The translations under genes and the position numbers were made by a program. Source: Paracoccaceae bacterium (GTDB lineage: Bacteria > Pseudomonadota > Alphaproteobacteria > Rhodobacterales > Rhodobacteraceae). From it: DNA of 24,263 nucleotides. The notes below the pieces were generated by a model that had not been told where the DNA came from, did not search any database, and saw nothing but the letters and a program-made list of their open reading frames with translations. Location of the stretch: assembly GCA_002746395.1 (NCBI GenBank), contig NVXA01000007.1:119848-144110 (forward strand). Direction: 5' to 3'. This document shows positions 8,499 through 16,851 of the stretch, piece by piece (the first letter of the stretch is position 1; the number at the start of each line of letters is the position of its first letter).

Positions 8499-9873
8499 TC
8501 CACATCGCGCATTTGCGATCAATGGTCTTGCGCGAAACCCCAAGTCGGCGCGCGGCTTCGGCACGGTTACCGCCGCTATCCGTCAGCACATTTAATATGT
8601 GGCGGCGCTCAACCGCGGCAAGGGAATCCACAGCCACTTCGTCAGGGTGTTCGTCATCACTAAATTCGGGCGGGAATTCGCCATGAATGAGTGAACGTTC
8701 TATAAGGTTGCGCAACTCACGCACATTTCCAGGCCAGTCATAGCTGGAAAGCCGCAGCAAAACCCCTTCGGTCAGCGGCAATGGCGCCACGCCCAGCTCG
8801 TCGGATATTTTCTTCATAAACATGTTGGACAATTCCAGAATATCGCCCTTGCGCTCGATCAGCCGTGGCATTTTGATATTCACCACATTAATCCGGTGAT
8901 ACAGGTCCGCCCGAAAGCGCCCCTCGGCCACGGCCTTTTCAAGGTCGGCATTGGTAGCAAACATAAAGCGCAAATTAAGCGGCACTTCGCGCAAGGAGCC
9001 AATGGGTCGAATGCGCATTTCCTCGATCACCCGCAGCAGCGTGCCTTGCACTTTCAGGGGTAGCTCGGCGATTTCATCCAGAAACAACGTGCCGCCGCGC
9101 GCGTGGAAAAGCAGCCCGTCCTGATGGGTGTCGCCTGCGGGGTCATGCTTGATATAGCCAAACAGCTCGTTGGCGATGGCCTCGGCTGAAATGGTCGCGC
9201 AATTCACCGGCACAAATGGAAAATCGGCGCGGTCCGACATGGCGTGCAGGGTGCGCGCCACCACCTCTTTGCCTGTGCCACTGGCACCGGTAAACAACAC
9301 CGAAGTGGGCAAGGGCGCAACGCGCTCGAGCGTGCTACGAATATATCTGACCTCGTCGGAACGGCCAAGCAAGCGGCCATGGGCGCAGAGCTTTTCAGAG
9401 GCCAGCTCGTATTTCAGCAGGTAGTTCTCGCGGCGCAACTCTTGGCGGTCAAAGCAGCGCGCCACGGCATTCAGCAGCTGATTGGAGCGAAAAGGCTTCA
9501 GCACAAAATCTGCCATACCCGCACGCAAAGCCTCGATCGCGGTTTCGAGATCAGCAAAGGCGGTGATCAGAATCGCATCGGCAAAAAAGCCGACCTTGCG
9601 CTGCTCTTTTATCCAGTCCAGCCCGTTTTGGCCGGGCATAATATTGTCAATCACCACAATATCGAAGTGGTTTTCATCCAGTAGCGCTGCGGCCTCTTTT
9701 ACATTGGCCGCCTGCTCCACCCGTTTGCAACGCGGCCCGAGGATTTTGACGAGGAAATTCCGCATGCCCGGTTCATCATCGATCACCAAGACCGATATTT
9801 GCGCCAACCCCGCGCCAAATTCTGACGCGGGGTTGGTAAGGTCGTTATTCACAGCTACTGCCGGCTTTGCCAT
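8491..9873 (-). CDS. NtrC-family response regulator lacking the GAFTGA loop
   Basis: 460 residues. The receiver domain (about 27-140) has acidic pair D32/D33, phospho-acceptor Asp76 (VVIDNIMPGQNG), Thr104 and Lys126. The AAA+ domain (about 165-400) has Walker A GASGTGKE (196-203), Walker B GTLFLDEIAELP (261-272) and the sensor/arginine region GRFRADLYHRINVV. A Fis-type HTH is at the C-terminus (about 421-460, NRAEAARRLGVSRKTID). Where sigma54 activators have ELFGHEKGAFTGA, this protein reads ELFGYIKHDPAGDTHQDG. It therefore probably does not open sigma54 holoenzyme and may act on sigma70 promoters, as described for Rhodobacter NtrC and HupR. It starts 18 nt after the fdh gamma gene and overlaps the kinase gene by 8 nt, so it is part of the same operon. 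Confidence 0.93.
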   Translation of the reverse strand: MAKPAVAVNNDLTNPASEFGAGLAQISVLVIDDEPGMRNFLVKILGPRCKRVEQAANVKEAAALLDENHFDIVVIDNIMPGQNGLDWIKEQRKVGFFADAILITAFADLETAIEALRAGMADFVLKPFRSNQLLNAVARCFDRQELRRENYLLKYELASEKLCAHGRLLGRSDEVRYIRSTLERVAPLPTSVLFTGASGTGKEVVARTLHAMSDRADFPFVPVNCATISAEAIANELFGYIKHDPAGDTHQDGLLFHARGGTLFLDEIAELPLKVQGTLLRVIEEMRIRPIGSLREVPLNLRFMFATNADLEKAVAEGRFRADLYHRINVVNIKMPRLIERKGDILELSNMFMKKISDELGVAPLPLTEGVLLRLSSYDWPGNVRELRNLIERSLIHGEFPPEFSDDEHPDEVAVDSLAAVERRHILNVLTDSGGNRAEAARRLGVSRKTIDRKCAMWNG

Positions 9874-9891
9874 TGGTCACACCCTGTTTGG

Positions 9892-11091
9892 CTATTCCGC
9901 AGGGGCTTCCTTCGCGGGTTTAGCCATTACCTCTTCATACCAGAGATCATGATGCTCTTTTGCCCATTGGGTTTCAACCCTGCCTTTGGTCATTGAAGGC
10001 AACGCGCCCTCCATGCCGATGCTGCCAAGGTAAATATGGGCGATAATCACCGCCATATAGACAAAGGCAATAATGGTATGCAGCAGGTTAGCGTATTGCA
10101 TTTCCTCTTGCGGGGCCAGTACGGTATCAAAGGGCGCGATCCCCAGCAGGCTAGGCAGGCCAAGGCTGTTCGCCGCTTCCAAAACCGGCGTTAAAAAGCT
10201 GATCTGGTAGGGAAACAGCAGCGACAGGCCCGTAAGCGAGATGATGACCCCGAAGAACATCACCATCCAGAACAGAATTTTTTCGCCCGCATTGAATTTA
10301 CCCGCCGAAGGGTGAACGCCTTTCTTAAACATCCCCCCTGCCACAATCAGCCATTTGAAATCCACTTTGGCGGGCAGGTTTTTCCAAGCCCAGAGGATAA
10401 AGCTGAGGATCACGCCAAACATAAAGGCCCATGCAATATAGTGATGCACCAGTTTGCCTATCCCCGCGATTGGCATGAAAATATCTTTGCCAAAAAGCGG
10501 AATAAGCGCGATGCGGCCAAACAGCAGACTCAGGCCGGTGACCGCCAAAATCACAAAAGGAATGGCCATGGTCCAGTGGGCCAGCCGCTCGATTAGGCGA
10601 AAGCGTAAAACGGTCTCGCCAGTTTTCTCACCCTCGATGAGGATTTTGCCTCGAATGGCATAAAACCCTGCCAGCCCGACAATAACCGCCAGCAGCAGGT
10701 AGCCGCCATAGGTGCGAATTGGCCCGTTGCGCCAGTTTAGCCAGCGCATGCCGCCATCTTGAATAACCACATTCCCCGCCGGTGAGAGGTCTGTGGAAAT
10801 AATATCGGCGCTGCCATAACGAAAGGCGCGCCAAAACTCGGGGTCCGCGATCCCGCCTAGCGTTCCAAGCTGGCCGGTAAGCGGCGCGGCTTGGTCTGGA
10901 TTGCCAATGGCATCTTGCCGGAATTGGTCGTCTACCACCTCGCCACGCTGGCGCGCGAGGATATCTTCCAATGTTTGAGCGCCACCGGTCGTGGCGCGAA
11001 GATCATCTGCTGTTTGGGCTATACCGGGCAGGCCAGTGAGCAAAAACAGAAAAGTAGCCAGCACAAGGGCCGGGAATTTAAGCGCGAACAT
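9892..11091 (-). CDS. Formate dehydrogenase gamma subunit, cytochrome b membrane anchor
   Basis: 399 residues from the ATG at 11091, chosen because AAGGAG lies 6 nt upstream and a signal peptide follows directly (MFALKFPALVLATFLFLLTG, cleavage near AQT). The mature N-terminus is a roughly 100-residue periplasmic extension typical of the long alphaproteobacterial form (E. coli FdoI is about 211). About five membrane spans follow: 128-146, 174-192, 216-235, 271-293 and about 345-365 (the first precedes the FdnI-like four-helix core). Candidate heme ligands are His172 (LAHWT), His216/217 (LVHHYIAWA) and the His residues in LLHTIIAFVYMAVIIAHIYL. It takes electrons from the Fe-S subunit across two b hemes to quinone. 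It lies downstream of the beta subunit and upstream of the two-component genes. Confidence 0.95.
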   Translation of the reverse strand: MFALKFPALVLATFLFLLTGLPGIAQTADDLRATTGGAQTLEDILARQRGEVVDDQFRQDAIGNPDQAAPLTGQLGTLGGIADPEFWRAFRYGSADIISTDLSPAGNVVIQDGGMRWLNWRNGPIRTYGGYLLLAVIVGLAGFYAIRGKILIEGEKTGETVLRFRLIERLAHWTMAIPFVILAVTGLSLLFGRIALIPLFGKDIFMPIAGIGKLVHHYIAWAFMFGVILSFILWAWKNLPAKVDFKWLIVAGGMFKKGVHPSAGKFNAGEKILFWMVMFFGVIISLTGLSLLFPYQISFLTPVLEAANSLGLPSLLGIAPFDTVLAPQEEMQYANLLHTIIAFVYMAVIIAHIYLGSIGMEGALPSMTKGRVETQWAKEHHDLWYEEVMAKPAKEAPAE

Positions 11092-11116
11092 GGGGTGCTC
11101 CTTGAATACGTCGTTA

Positions 11117-11146
11117 GGCACCGGGGTGAGTAAACACCCCGGTGCC
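11117..11146 (-). repeat. Perfect 12-bp intercistronic stem-loop between fdh beta and gamma
   Basis: GGCACCGGGGTG (11117-11128) and CACCCCGGTGCC (11135-11146) pair perfectly around a 6-nt loop. In the direction of transcription (minus) the stem is followed by TAACGACG, not a T-run. It is therefore more likely an mRNA-stabilising or processing hairpin, or an attenuator, than a full terminator. It sits in the 77-nt gap before the gamma subunit gene. Confidence 0.8.
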
Positions 11147-11168
11147 ATATATGCGTTAAGCCGTTGGC

Positions 11169-11765
11169 TTAACCGCCAGCTTTTTGGTCATAGGCTGTGC
11201 CCCAGCCCCATGCACCAGAGCCGAAGCCCCGAGACACTACACGCTCACGATAGATGGCGGAAACGATGTCCCCGTCCCCCGCCAGCAGCGCTTTGGTCGA
11301 ACACATCTCGGCACAGATCGGCAGCTTGCCCTCAGCAATACGGTTGCGACCGTACTTCTGGAATTCGGCCGCCGAGTTGTCCTCTTCAGGACCACCGGCA
11401 CAGAAGGTGCATTTATCCATCTTGCCACGGCTACCAAAATTGCCGGCCTGCGGATATTGCGGCGCGCCAAACGGGCACGCATAGAAGCAATAGCCACAGC
11501 CGATGCAGAGGTCCTTGGAGTGCAGCACGATGCCGTCGGCTGTTTGGTAAAAACAGTCGGTTGGGCAAACGGCCATACAAGGCGCATCGGAGCAGTGCAT
11601 ACAGGCGATGGAGATCGACCGTTCGCCCGGCTTGCCATCACCAATGGTGACGACCTTCCGGCGGTTGATGCCCCAAGGGACTTCATGCTCGTTTTTACAA
11701 GCGGTTACGCAGGCGTTGCATTCAATGCAGCGTTCCGCGTCACAGAGAAACTTAACTCTTGCCAT
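11169..11765 (-). CDS. fdh3B: Formate dehydrogenase beta subunit, four-[4Fe-4S] ferredoxin
   Basis: 198 residues with an AAGGAG ribosome-binding site 8 nt before the ATG. Four cysteine groups are visible: C13/16/19/23 (CIECNACVTAC), C55/58/63/67 (CMHCSDAPCMAVC), C87/90/93/97 (CIGCGYCFYAC) and C119/122 with C151/155 (CTFC and CAEMC), enough for four [4Fe-4S] clusters. It passes electrons from the catalytic subunit to the cytochrome b subunit. There is no C-terminal transmembrane helix, unlike E. coli FdnH/FdoH, and the chain is shorter (198 against about 300), matching the FDH3-type beta subunit. It has no signal of its own and presumably travels with the Tat-exported alpha subunit. It begins 13 nt after the alpha gene. 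Confidence 0.96.
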   Translation of the reverse strand: MARVKFLCDAERCIECNACVTACKNEHEVPWGINRRKVVTIGDGKPGERSISIACMHCSDAPCMAVCPTDCFYQTADGIVLHSKDLCIGCGYCFYACPFGAPQYPQAGNFGSRGKMDKCTFCAGGPEEDNSAAEFQKYGRNRIAEGKLPICAEMCSTKALLAGDGDIVSAIYRERVVSRGFGSGAWGWGTAYDQKAGG

Positions 11766-11778
11766 TTCTCAATTCTCC

Positions 11779-14673
11779 TTATGCTGCAGTGATTTTGCAG
11801 AGAGTCACTTTTGTCTCCTGCATTTGGGTAACGCTGTCATAACCATAGGTCATGGCGGTGTTGGCACTTTCGCCAAGCACAAAGGGCGCCGCGCCTTCGG
11901 GGTATTTGTCCCGCAGGTCTTTGCCCTGAAAATGCCCGCCGAAGTGGAACGGCATAAAGGCAACGCCCTCGCCGACCCGCTGGGTGACCAACGCCGCAAC
12001 TTTGACCTTGCCGCCCTCAGGGCCTTCCAGCCACACTTGCTGACCATCACGGATACCGATGTTATTGGCATCGCGCGTGTTGATTTCAACAAACATTTCC
12101 TGCTGAAGCTCGGCCAACCAAGGATTCGAGCGACTTTCATCACCCCCACCCTCGTATTCCACCAGACGGCCCGAGGTCAGGATCATTGGATAATCCTTGC
12201 TGAAGTCGTTTTTCTGGATGCTCTCATACATGGTTGGCAAGCGATAGAATTGCTTGTCCGCGTATGTCGGGTAGTCTTCCACCAGGTCACGGCGGTTGGT
12301 GTAGAGTGGCTCACGGTGGAGCGGCACAGGGTCAGGGAAGGTCCAGACAACTGCACGCGCTTTGGCATTGCCAAATGGCGCACATTCGTGGCTGATCGCC
12401 ACCCGCTGGATGCCGCCCGAAAGGTCGGTTTTCCAGTTGGTTTTTGGTCCGGCAACCGCGTCAATGCTTGCGCGCTCTTCAGCGGTCAGCTCGCCATCCC
12501 AGCCAAGATCCATCAGCATCTGCATGGTGAATTCAGGATAACCGTCCTGAATATCCGAGCCTTCGGAGTAAACCCCTTCAGCCAGCAGGTTCACCCCGTC
12601 ACGCTCCACACCGAAACGGGCGCGGAAGGTCAGACCACCTTTGGAGACAGGTTTTGACATGTCATAAAGGTTTGGTGTGCCCGGATGCATGTCCTCTGGG
12701 TTGCCCCAGCAAGGCCATGGCAGGCCGTAATACTCACCATCGTTCGGGCCACCAATGGCCTGAAGGGTGGTGCGATCAAACGTATGCTGGTTGGCCATGT
12801 GCGATTTAATGCGCTCAGGGCTTTGGCCCGTATAACCGATTGTCCACATCCCACCGTTAAACTCGCGGGTGATGTCTTCAATATTCGGCTCATCTTCGCC
12901 TTCCATACTGATATTGCGGAACAAGCGCTCTGCAAAACCGAACTTCTTGGCGAATTTAGCCATAATAATGTGATCCGGTAGGGATTCAAACAATGGATCC
13001 ACCACTTTATCACGCCATTGCAGTGAACGATTGGAAGCCGTTACCGAACCGCGGGTCTCGTATTGGGTCGAGGCTGGCAGCAGATAGACGCCATCGGTGC
13101 GATCATGCAAAACAGCAGAAACCGTCGGGTATGGGTCAATTACAACCAGCATATCCAGCTTTTCCATCGCCGCTTTCATTTCCGGCCCACGGGTTTGGCT
13201 GTTGGGTGCGTGGCCCCACAGCACCATGGCGCGCACATTATCGGGCTGGTCGATATTCTCTTTATCTTCCAACACGCCGTCAATCCAGCGCGATACCGGA
13301 ATACCCTTGAGGTTCATCAAGGATTTCTCGGAACCATCCGCCGCTTTCAGGTTGTCAAACCGCCCTTTGAGCCAGTCGAGATCTTCATCCCAAACTCGCG
13401 CCCAATGCGCCCAAGCACCGCCTGAAAGGCCATAATAACCCGGCAAGCTGTGCGAAAGGATACAGAAGTCTGTTGCGCCTTGCACATTGTCGTGGCCGCG
13501 GAAAATGTTGGTGCCGCCACCGGAAACGCCCATATTGCCCAATGCCAGCTGCAAAATGCAATAAGCGCGGGTGTTGTTATTGCCCGTGTGGTGCTGGGTG
13601 CCACCCATGCACCAGATCAAAGTGCCGGGGCGGTTATTGGCCAAAGTGCGCGCAACACGCTCCATCTGGCTGCCCGGAACGCCGGTTACGCGCTCGACTT
13701 CTTCAGGGTTCCACTTCTTAACTTCGGCGCGGATTTCGTCCATGCCGTAAACGCGGGTGCGGATAAACTCTTTATCTTCCCAGCTGTTTTCAAAGATATG
13801 CCACAAAAAGCCCCAGATCAGCGCAACGTCCGAACCCGGGCGAATGCGGACATATTCGTCGGCATGGGCCGCGGTGCGGGTAAAGCGCGGATCACACACA
13901 ATAAGCTGTGCGTTGTTTTGCTCTTTGGCCTGCATCAGGTGCAGCAGGGACACAGGGTGCGCTTCGGCAGGGTTGCCGCCGATCACCAGCATCACTTTGG
14001 AATTGTGAATGTCATTATAGCTATTGGTCATGGCGCCGTAGCCCCATGTGTTGGCTACGCCGGCAACGGTGGTCGAGTGACAAATCCGCGCTTGGTGGTC
14101 CACGTTATTGCTGCCCCAATAGGCGGCAAACTTGCGGAACAGGTAGCTTTGTTCGTTGTTGAACTTCGCAGAACCAAGCCAGTAAACCGAATCCGGCCCG
14201 CTTTCCTCGCGAATGGTGCCCATCTGGTCGCCGATTTCATCAATCGCCTGCTCCCAGCTAATGCGCTTCCACTCGCCGTTTTCCTTTTTCATCGGGTATT
14301 TCAACCGGCGCTCACCATGGGCAGCATCGCGAGCCGAGGCCCCTTTAGCGCAATGCCCACCAAGATTGAACGGGCTGTCAAAGCCAGGCTCTTGCCCGAC
14401 CCACACACCGTTATCCACTTCGGCCACAACCGTACAGCCCACCGAGCAGTTACAGCAAACCGATTTTACGGTCTTAAGTGCGCCGTCTACGGCATCCATA
14501 GTTTGTGCTTGGGCGACGGTGCCACCAAAAGCACTAATTGAAGCTAGACCACCGACGGCCAGGCCGGACCCGCGCAAAAAGCTGCGCCGATCTACCGATT
14601 TCTCGGCGATGTTTGACAAGAGGCTTGTCCGCTGGGGGCGTCTCGCTACCCCGTTGGTTTTTTTCCTCAGCAT
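11779..14673 (-). CDS. fdhA: Formate dehydrogenase alpha subunit, Mo/W-bisPGD, Cys type, Tat-exported
   Basis: 964 residues from the ATG at 14673, preferred over an in-frame upstream ATG (14748) because AGGGAGA lies 6 nt before it and the Tat signal follows properly (DRRSFLRG at about 28-35, then a hydrophobic stretch to AQAQ). The mature enzyme has an N-terminal [4Fe-4S] site (C73, C76, C80, C108, CNCSVGC...GGHCAKG) with the electron-relay Lys110. The active-site Cys198-His199 pair is in RICHSTTVAG, where E. coli FdnG has selenocysteine. The bisPGD-binding folds and C-terminal molydopterin dinucleotide-binding domain are complete (ending near MQETKVTLCKITAA). It oxidises formate to CO2 in the periplasm. 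No internal UGA was found, so this is the cysteine form. The linked tungstate importer suggests W, but Mo cannot be excluded. Confidence 0.97.
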   Translation of the reverse strand: MLRKKTNGVARRPQRTSLLSNIAEKSVDRRSFLRGSGLAVGGLASISAFGGTVAQAQTMDAVDGALKTVKSVCCNCSVGCTVVAEVDNGVWVGQEPGFDSPFNLGGHCAKGASARDAAHGERRLKYPMKKENGEWKRISWEQAIDEIGDQMGTIREESGPDSVYWLGSAKFNNEQSYLFRKFAAYWGSNNVDHQARICHSTTVAGVANTWGYGAMTNSYNDIHNSKVMLVIGGNPAEAHPVSLLHLMQAKEQNNAQLIVCDPRFTRTAAHADEYVRIRPGSDVALIWGFLWHIFENSWEDKEFIRTRVYGMDEIRAEVKKWNPEEVERVTGVPGSQMERVARTLANNRPGTLIWCMGGTQHHTGNNNTRAYCILQLALGNMGVSGGGTNIFRGHDNVQGATDFCILSHSLPGYYGLSGGAWAHWARVWDEDLDWLKGRFDNLKAADGSEKSLMNLKGIPVSRWIDGVLEDKENIDQPDNVRAMVLWGHAPNSQTRGPEMKAAMEKLDMLVVIDPYPTVSAVLHDRTDGVYLLPASTQYETRGSVTASNRSLQWRDKVVDPLFESLPDHIIMAKFAKKFGFAERLFRNISMEGEDEPNIEDITREFNGGMWTIGYTGQSPERIKSHMANQHTFDRTTLQAIGGPNDGEYYGLPWPCWGNPEDMHPGTPNLYDMSKPVSKGGLTFRARFGVERDGVNLLAEGVYSEGSDIQDGYPEFTMQMLMDLGWDGELTAEERASIDAVAGPKTNWKTDLSGGIQRVAISHECAPFGNAKARAVVWTFPDPVPLHREPLYTNRRDLVEDYPTYADKQFYRLPTMYESIQKNDFSKDYPMILTSGRLVEYEGGGDESRSNPWLAELQQEMFVEINTRDANNIGIRDGQQVWLEGPEGGKVKVAALVTQRVGEGVAFMPFHFGGHFQGKDLRDKYPEGAAPFVLGESANTAMTYGYDSVTQMQETKVTLCKITAA

Positions 14674-14756
14674 TGTATTCTCCCTGAGTTTGTTATCGCT
14701 TTTTATCCGCTGGCAGTCGGGCGTCTCGCAACCATTCGCCAGTGTCAAAAAACGTT

Positions 14757-14948
14757 TTAAAAGGTGAGGCTGTCGAAATAGGCGCGTGTATGCGCTGTAT
14801 CTTGCAGCCCGCTGCCGGTTTCTTCCACTTCTACCGCTTGTGCTGCGGTACCGCTGGCGGTGGCTAAGGCCACAGCCGGTGCCGAAACAGCGGCGAGTTT
14901 CAGAAAATTACGACGGTCAGCTTTGATCGTTTCGTCCTTTTCACTCAT
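14757..14948 (-). CDS. Formate dehydrogenase region Tat-target small protein
   Basis: 63 residues. GGGAGA lies 7 nt before the ATG. Almost the whole chain is a twin-arginine signal: DRRNFLKLAAVSAPAVALAT followed by an Ala-rich cleavage region and a short tail ending HTRAYFDSLTF. It matches the small family known as formate dehydrogenase region TAT target, which regularly sits just upstream of the alpha gene. Its role is not established. A Tat-export partner, chaperone bait or extra subunit are possibilities. The gene lies 84 nt upstream of the alpha start and downstream of the TorD-like chaperone. Confidence 0.85.
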   Translation of the reverse strand: MSEKDETIKADRRNFLKLAAVSAPAVALATASGTAAQAVEVEETGSGLQDTAHTRAYFDSLTF

Positions 14949-14966
14949 CTGGTTTCTCCCAGTTTT

Positions 14967-14980
14967 GGCCCTTGCGGGCC
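14967..14980 (-). repeat. Small GC hairpin upstream of the Tat-target gene
   Basis: GGCCC (14967-14971) and GGGCC (14976-14980) with a 4-nt loop, between the torD-like stop and the ribosome-binding site of the Tat-target gene. It may fold in the polycistronic mRNA. Confidence 0.3.
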
Positions 14981-14990
14981 GGTTGCGCGG

Positions 14991-15599
14991 TTAACCCGCT
15001 TCCATTCGAAACGCTTCGCGCTCGATCTCGATAAACGCCTTACCGGCAGAACCGACAGGTGCATAAAATACAGAAGATTTTGCAGCCTCAAGGTCGGCAA
15101 AAAAGTGGCCAGCCCAAGAGCCTACATGCTTGTTGAAGAACGCCGCTTGCTGGTCAAGGCTGGCCACTTCGCCAAAACGGCCGGTAATCATCCCCGCCAT
15201 CATTTCAAACAGGCTGGCGATGTTATCTTCTGGTTCAAAAGTATTTGGCGCACGGGTAATACGTGCGGCCAACATGTCCTTGCGCAGCAACGCGAGGGGC
15301 TTTTCGTTCAAAAACCCAGTCAAGTAAAAGCTAGTATAAGGCAGCAGTTCGCCACGGCCAAGACCGATGAACAGCGAAGTGAACTCGCTTTCAACGGCTG
15401 TCGCCTTGGTGGCCTTTGCCACCCGCGCCATAGCATTAACCGCGTCACCCATTTCGCTGCCGTCGCCACTCAGTGCCGCCGTTTGCTCCAGTACCTCTTT
15501 GCTCGGCGGGCGTGCCAGCAAGAGGCCGAGGAAATTATACATATTGGCGCGTAGCCGGTCTTCCTCGGGAATTTTGATGTCTGTGGCGGCTGTATTCAT
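14991..15599 (-). CDS. TorD/DmsD-family redox enzyme maturation chaperone
   Basis: 202 residues, all-helical, with the family signature in the form EFTSLFIGLGRGELLPYTSF (about 72-91), corresponding to the usual YxxLFxGPGRxxxxPYES motif. Family members bind the Tat signal and apo-form of molybdo/tungsto-enzymes until cofactor insertion is done. The likely client here is the alpha subunit encoded two genes downstream. Translational coupling is tight: its ATG overlaps the DUF3306 gene stop by one base (TAATG). It acts in the cytoplasm. Confidence 0.9.
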   Translation of the reverse strand: MNTAATDIKIPEEDRLRANMYNFLGLLLARPPSKEVLEQTAALSGDGSEMGDAVNAMARVAKATKATAVESEFTSLFIGLGRGELLPYTSFYLTGFLNEKPLALLRKDMLAARITRAPNTFEPEDNIASLFEMMAGMITGRFGEVASLDQQAAFFNKHVGSWAGHFFADLEAAKSSVFYAPVGSAGKAFIEIEREAFRMEAG

Positions 15600-16201
15600 T
15601 ATATTTCCGTTCCTGTTGCTGCGGGCGCATCGCCCTTCGCAAAATCAAAGCGCATCCGGCGGCGCGGCGCAAGGGCCATGGGTGCAGTATCTGTATCTTC
15701 GTATGCGTCTGGTAGCGGAGCTTTTTCCACAGAGAGCTCCAGCGGCTCAGAGGTCTCCTCTTCTTCGGGCGCATCGGGTGCGGTATCTTCAACAGCAGCC
15801 TCTTTGGCCAGTGGAGCCACGTCTTCGACCTCATCCTTGAGCATACCTTTGCCAATCTGGTAAATGGTTTTTACCACTCCAAGCGCATCTCCCTTACCGG
15901 TAAAATCCTCGCCATAATCAACCAACATGTCCACATTGGCCAACACCGGATTGCTGCGCCACAGGGTGTGCAGGGCGCGGTTGCGTAAGGCTGCGGGCAC
16001 CGTAGCTTTCATAAAAGCGCTAAAATCATCGCCCGCTTGCATTTCATCAGGGTTGGGTAAGTCTAGCTCGGCCAGCACCTCTTCCTCGGTCTTTTGCGCC
16101 AGCACCTCGTGCTGCTCGGCGATAGCAGCCTCTTCCTTAGCGATTTCCAGTGCTTCGGATTCAGCCTGTACGGCGGCTTTTCTGTTGGCCCAAGCACTCA
16201 A
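15599..16201 (-). CDS. DUF3306 family protein
   Basis: 200 residues. The conserved core (about 58-120) is FSAFMKATVPAALRNRALHT, then LWRSNPVLANVDMLVDYGED, as in DUF3306 proteins of formate dehydrogenase loci. The N-terminus (about 5-50) is Ala/Glu-rich and probably coiled coil. The C-terminal third is a low-complexity acidic tail rich in Glu, Ala and Pro, ending in a basic patch (APRRRMRFDFAKGD). No signal peptide or membrane helix, so cytoplasmic. Function is unknown; position between DUF3305 and the chaperone suggests a maturation role. It overlaps DUF3305 by 4 nt (ATGA). Confidence 0.88.
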   Translation of the reverse strand: MSAWANRKAAVQAESEALEIAKEEAAIAEQHEVLAQKTEEEVLAELDLPNPDEMQAGDDFSAFMKATVPAALRNRALHTLWRSNPVLANVDMLVDYGEDFTGKGDALGVVKTIYQIGKGMLKDEVEDVAPLAKEAAVEDTAPDAPEEEETSEPLELSVEKAPLPDAYEDTDTAPMALAPRRRMRFDFAKGDAPAATGTEI

Positions 16202-16767
16202 TGGATCGTCTCCACTTTGGCACGTGGAGCGCGATAAACATCGGCAACCTGCCGGATACGGGCATCGCCAATGCCATCTTCTTTCTGGTCAACATGGCTT
16301 TTGTTCCGACGACGTTTAATAAATTCTTCTTCCTGATGGTGCTCGTCTACCCAGCCTTGCACCAACGCAATGAGTGCCGGAGTCATTGGTACCAACTCAA
16401 CAATATCCTCGCCATTATCAGCATAATCCTGTCCGTCAAAAGGCGAGGCGGTGGCCAGCACCACTTCCATTCCGCTTTCGGCTTCTCCGCCTTCGCGCAT
16501 CACCACATAAATTGACGGCGTTTTGGTGGAAAGCTCGGTCAAGTAAGCTTCGGTGTCGGTGCGGTAAAGTTCCAGCGGCACGGTGGCGGCATGATATTCA
16601 ACGGTTTCACCCTCGCGGCGTAGCTCACGCCAGTTGGCAGGGCCCGCTCCGGGCAGCACCGCCACCGCGCGCCACACCCATTTGGCCCAGCGAGTAACGC
16701 CCGGAGATTTCCGGAGCACGATACCCAAAGGCAGGGTGAGGGTTTTTTCTTGCATTAGACCAACCAT
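16198..16767 (-). CDS. DUF3305 family protein, first gene of the fdh operon
   Basis: 189 residues from the ATG at 16767; a second ATG at 16755 (MQEKTLTLPLGIVLRKSPG) is also plausible and neither has a strong ribosome-binding site. The DUF3305 core is seen in LPLGIVLRKSPGVTRWAKWV, then WRAVAVLPGAGPANWREL, and in TEAYLTELSTKTPSIYVVMR. The C-terminus is charged (HHQEEEFIKRRRNKSHVDQK). No export signal. The family nearly always pairs with DUF3306 next to formate dehydrogenase genes; its biochemical role is unknown. Confidence 0.86.
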   Translation of the reverse strand: MVGLMQEKTLTLPLGIVLRKSPGVTRWAKWVWRAVAVLPGAGPANWRELRREGETVEYHAATVPLELYRTDTEAYLTELSTKTPSIYVVMREGGEAESGMEVVLATASPFDGQDYADNGEDIVELVPMTPALIALVQGWVDEHHQEEEFIKRRRNKSHVDQKEDGIGDARIRQVADVYRAPRAKVETIH

Positions 16768-16851
16768 TTTTTTGCAGGCGCACTTCGCCTAAGCGTTCAA
16801 ATCCTATGTTGACGATTACCAGTCCGCCTGCCTAGCCAAGAGTGCGCATTT

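Noticed and set aside
11608..12657. 349-residue plus-strand frame
   Set aside because: Antisense to the fdhA 3' end and the fdhB start; no domain features.
13450..14541. 363-residue plus-strand frame
   Set aside because: Antisense to fdhA; a long open antisense frame is expected from GC-biased codon use, and the protein has no domain features.
11779..14673. Possible selenocysteine-containing formate dehydrogenase
   Set aside because: The active-site codon is TGC (Cys in RICHS) and there is no in-frame TGA, so no Sec insertion is needed.
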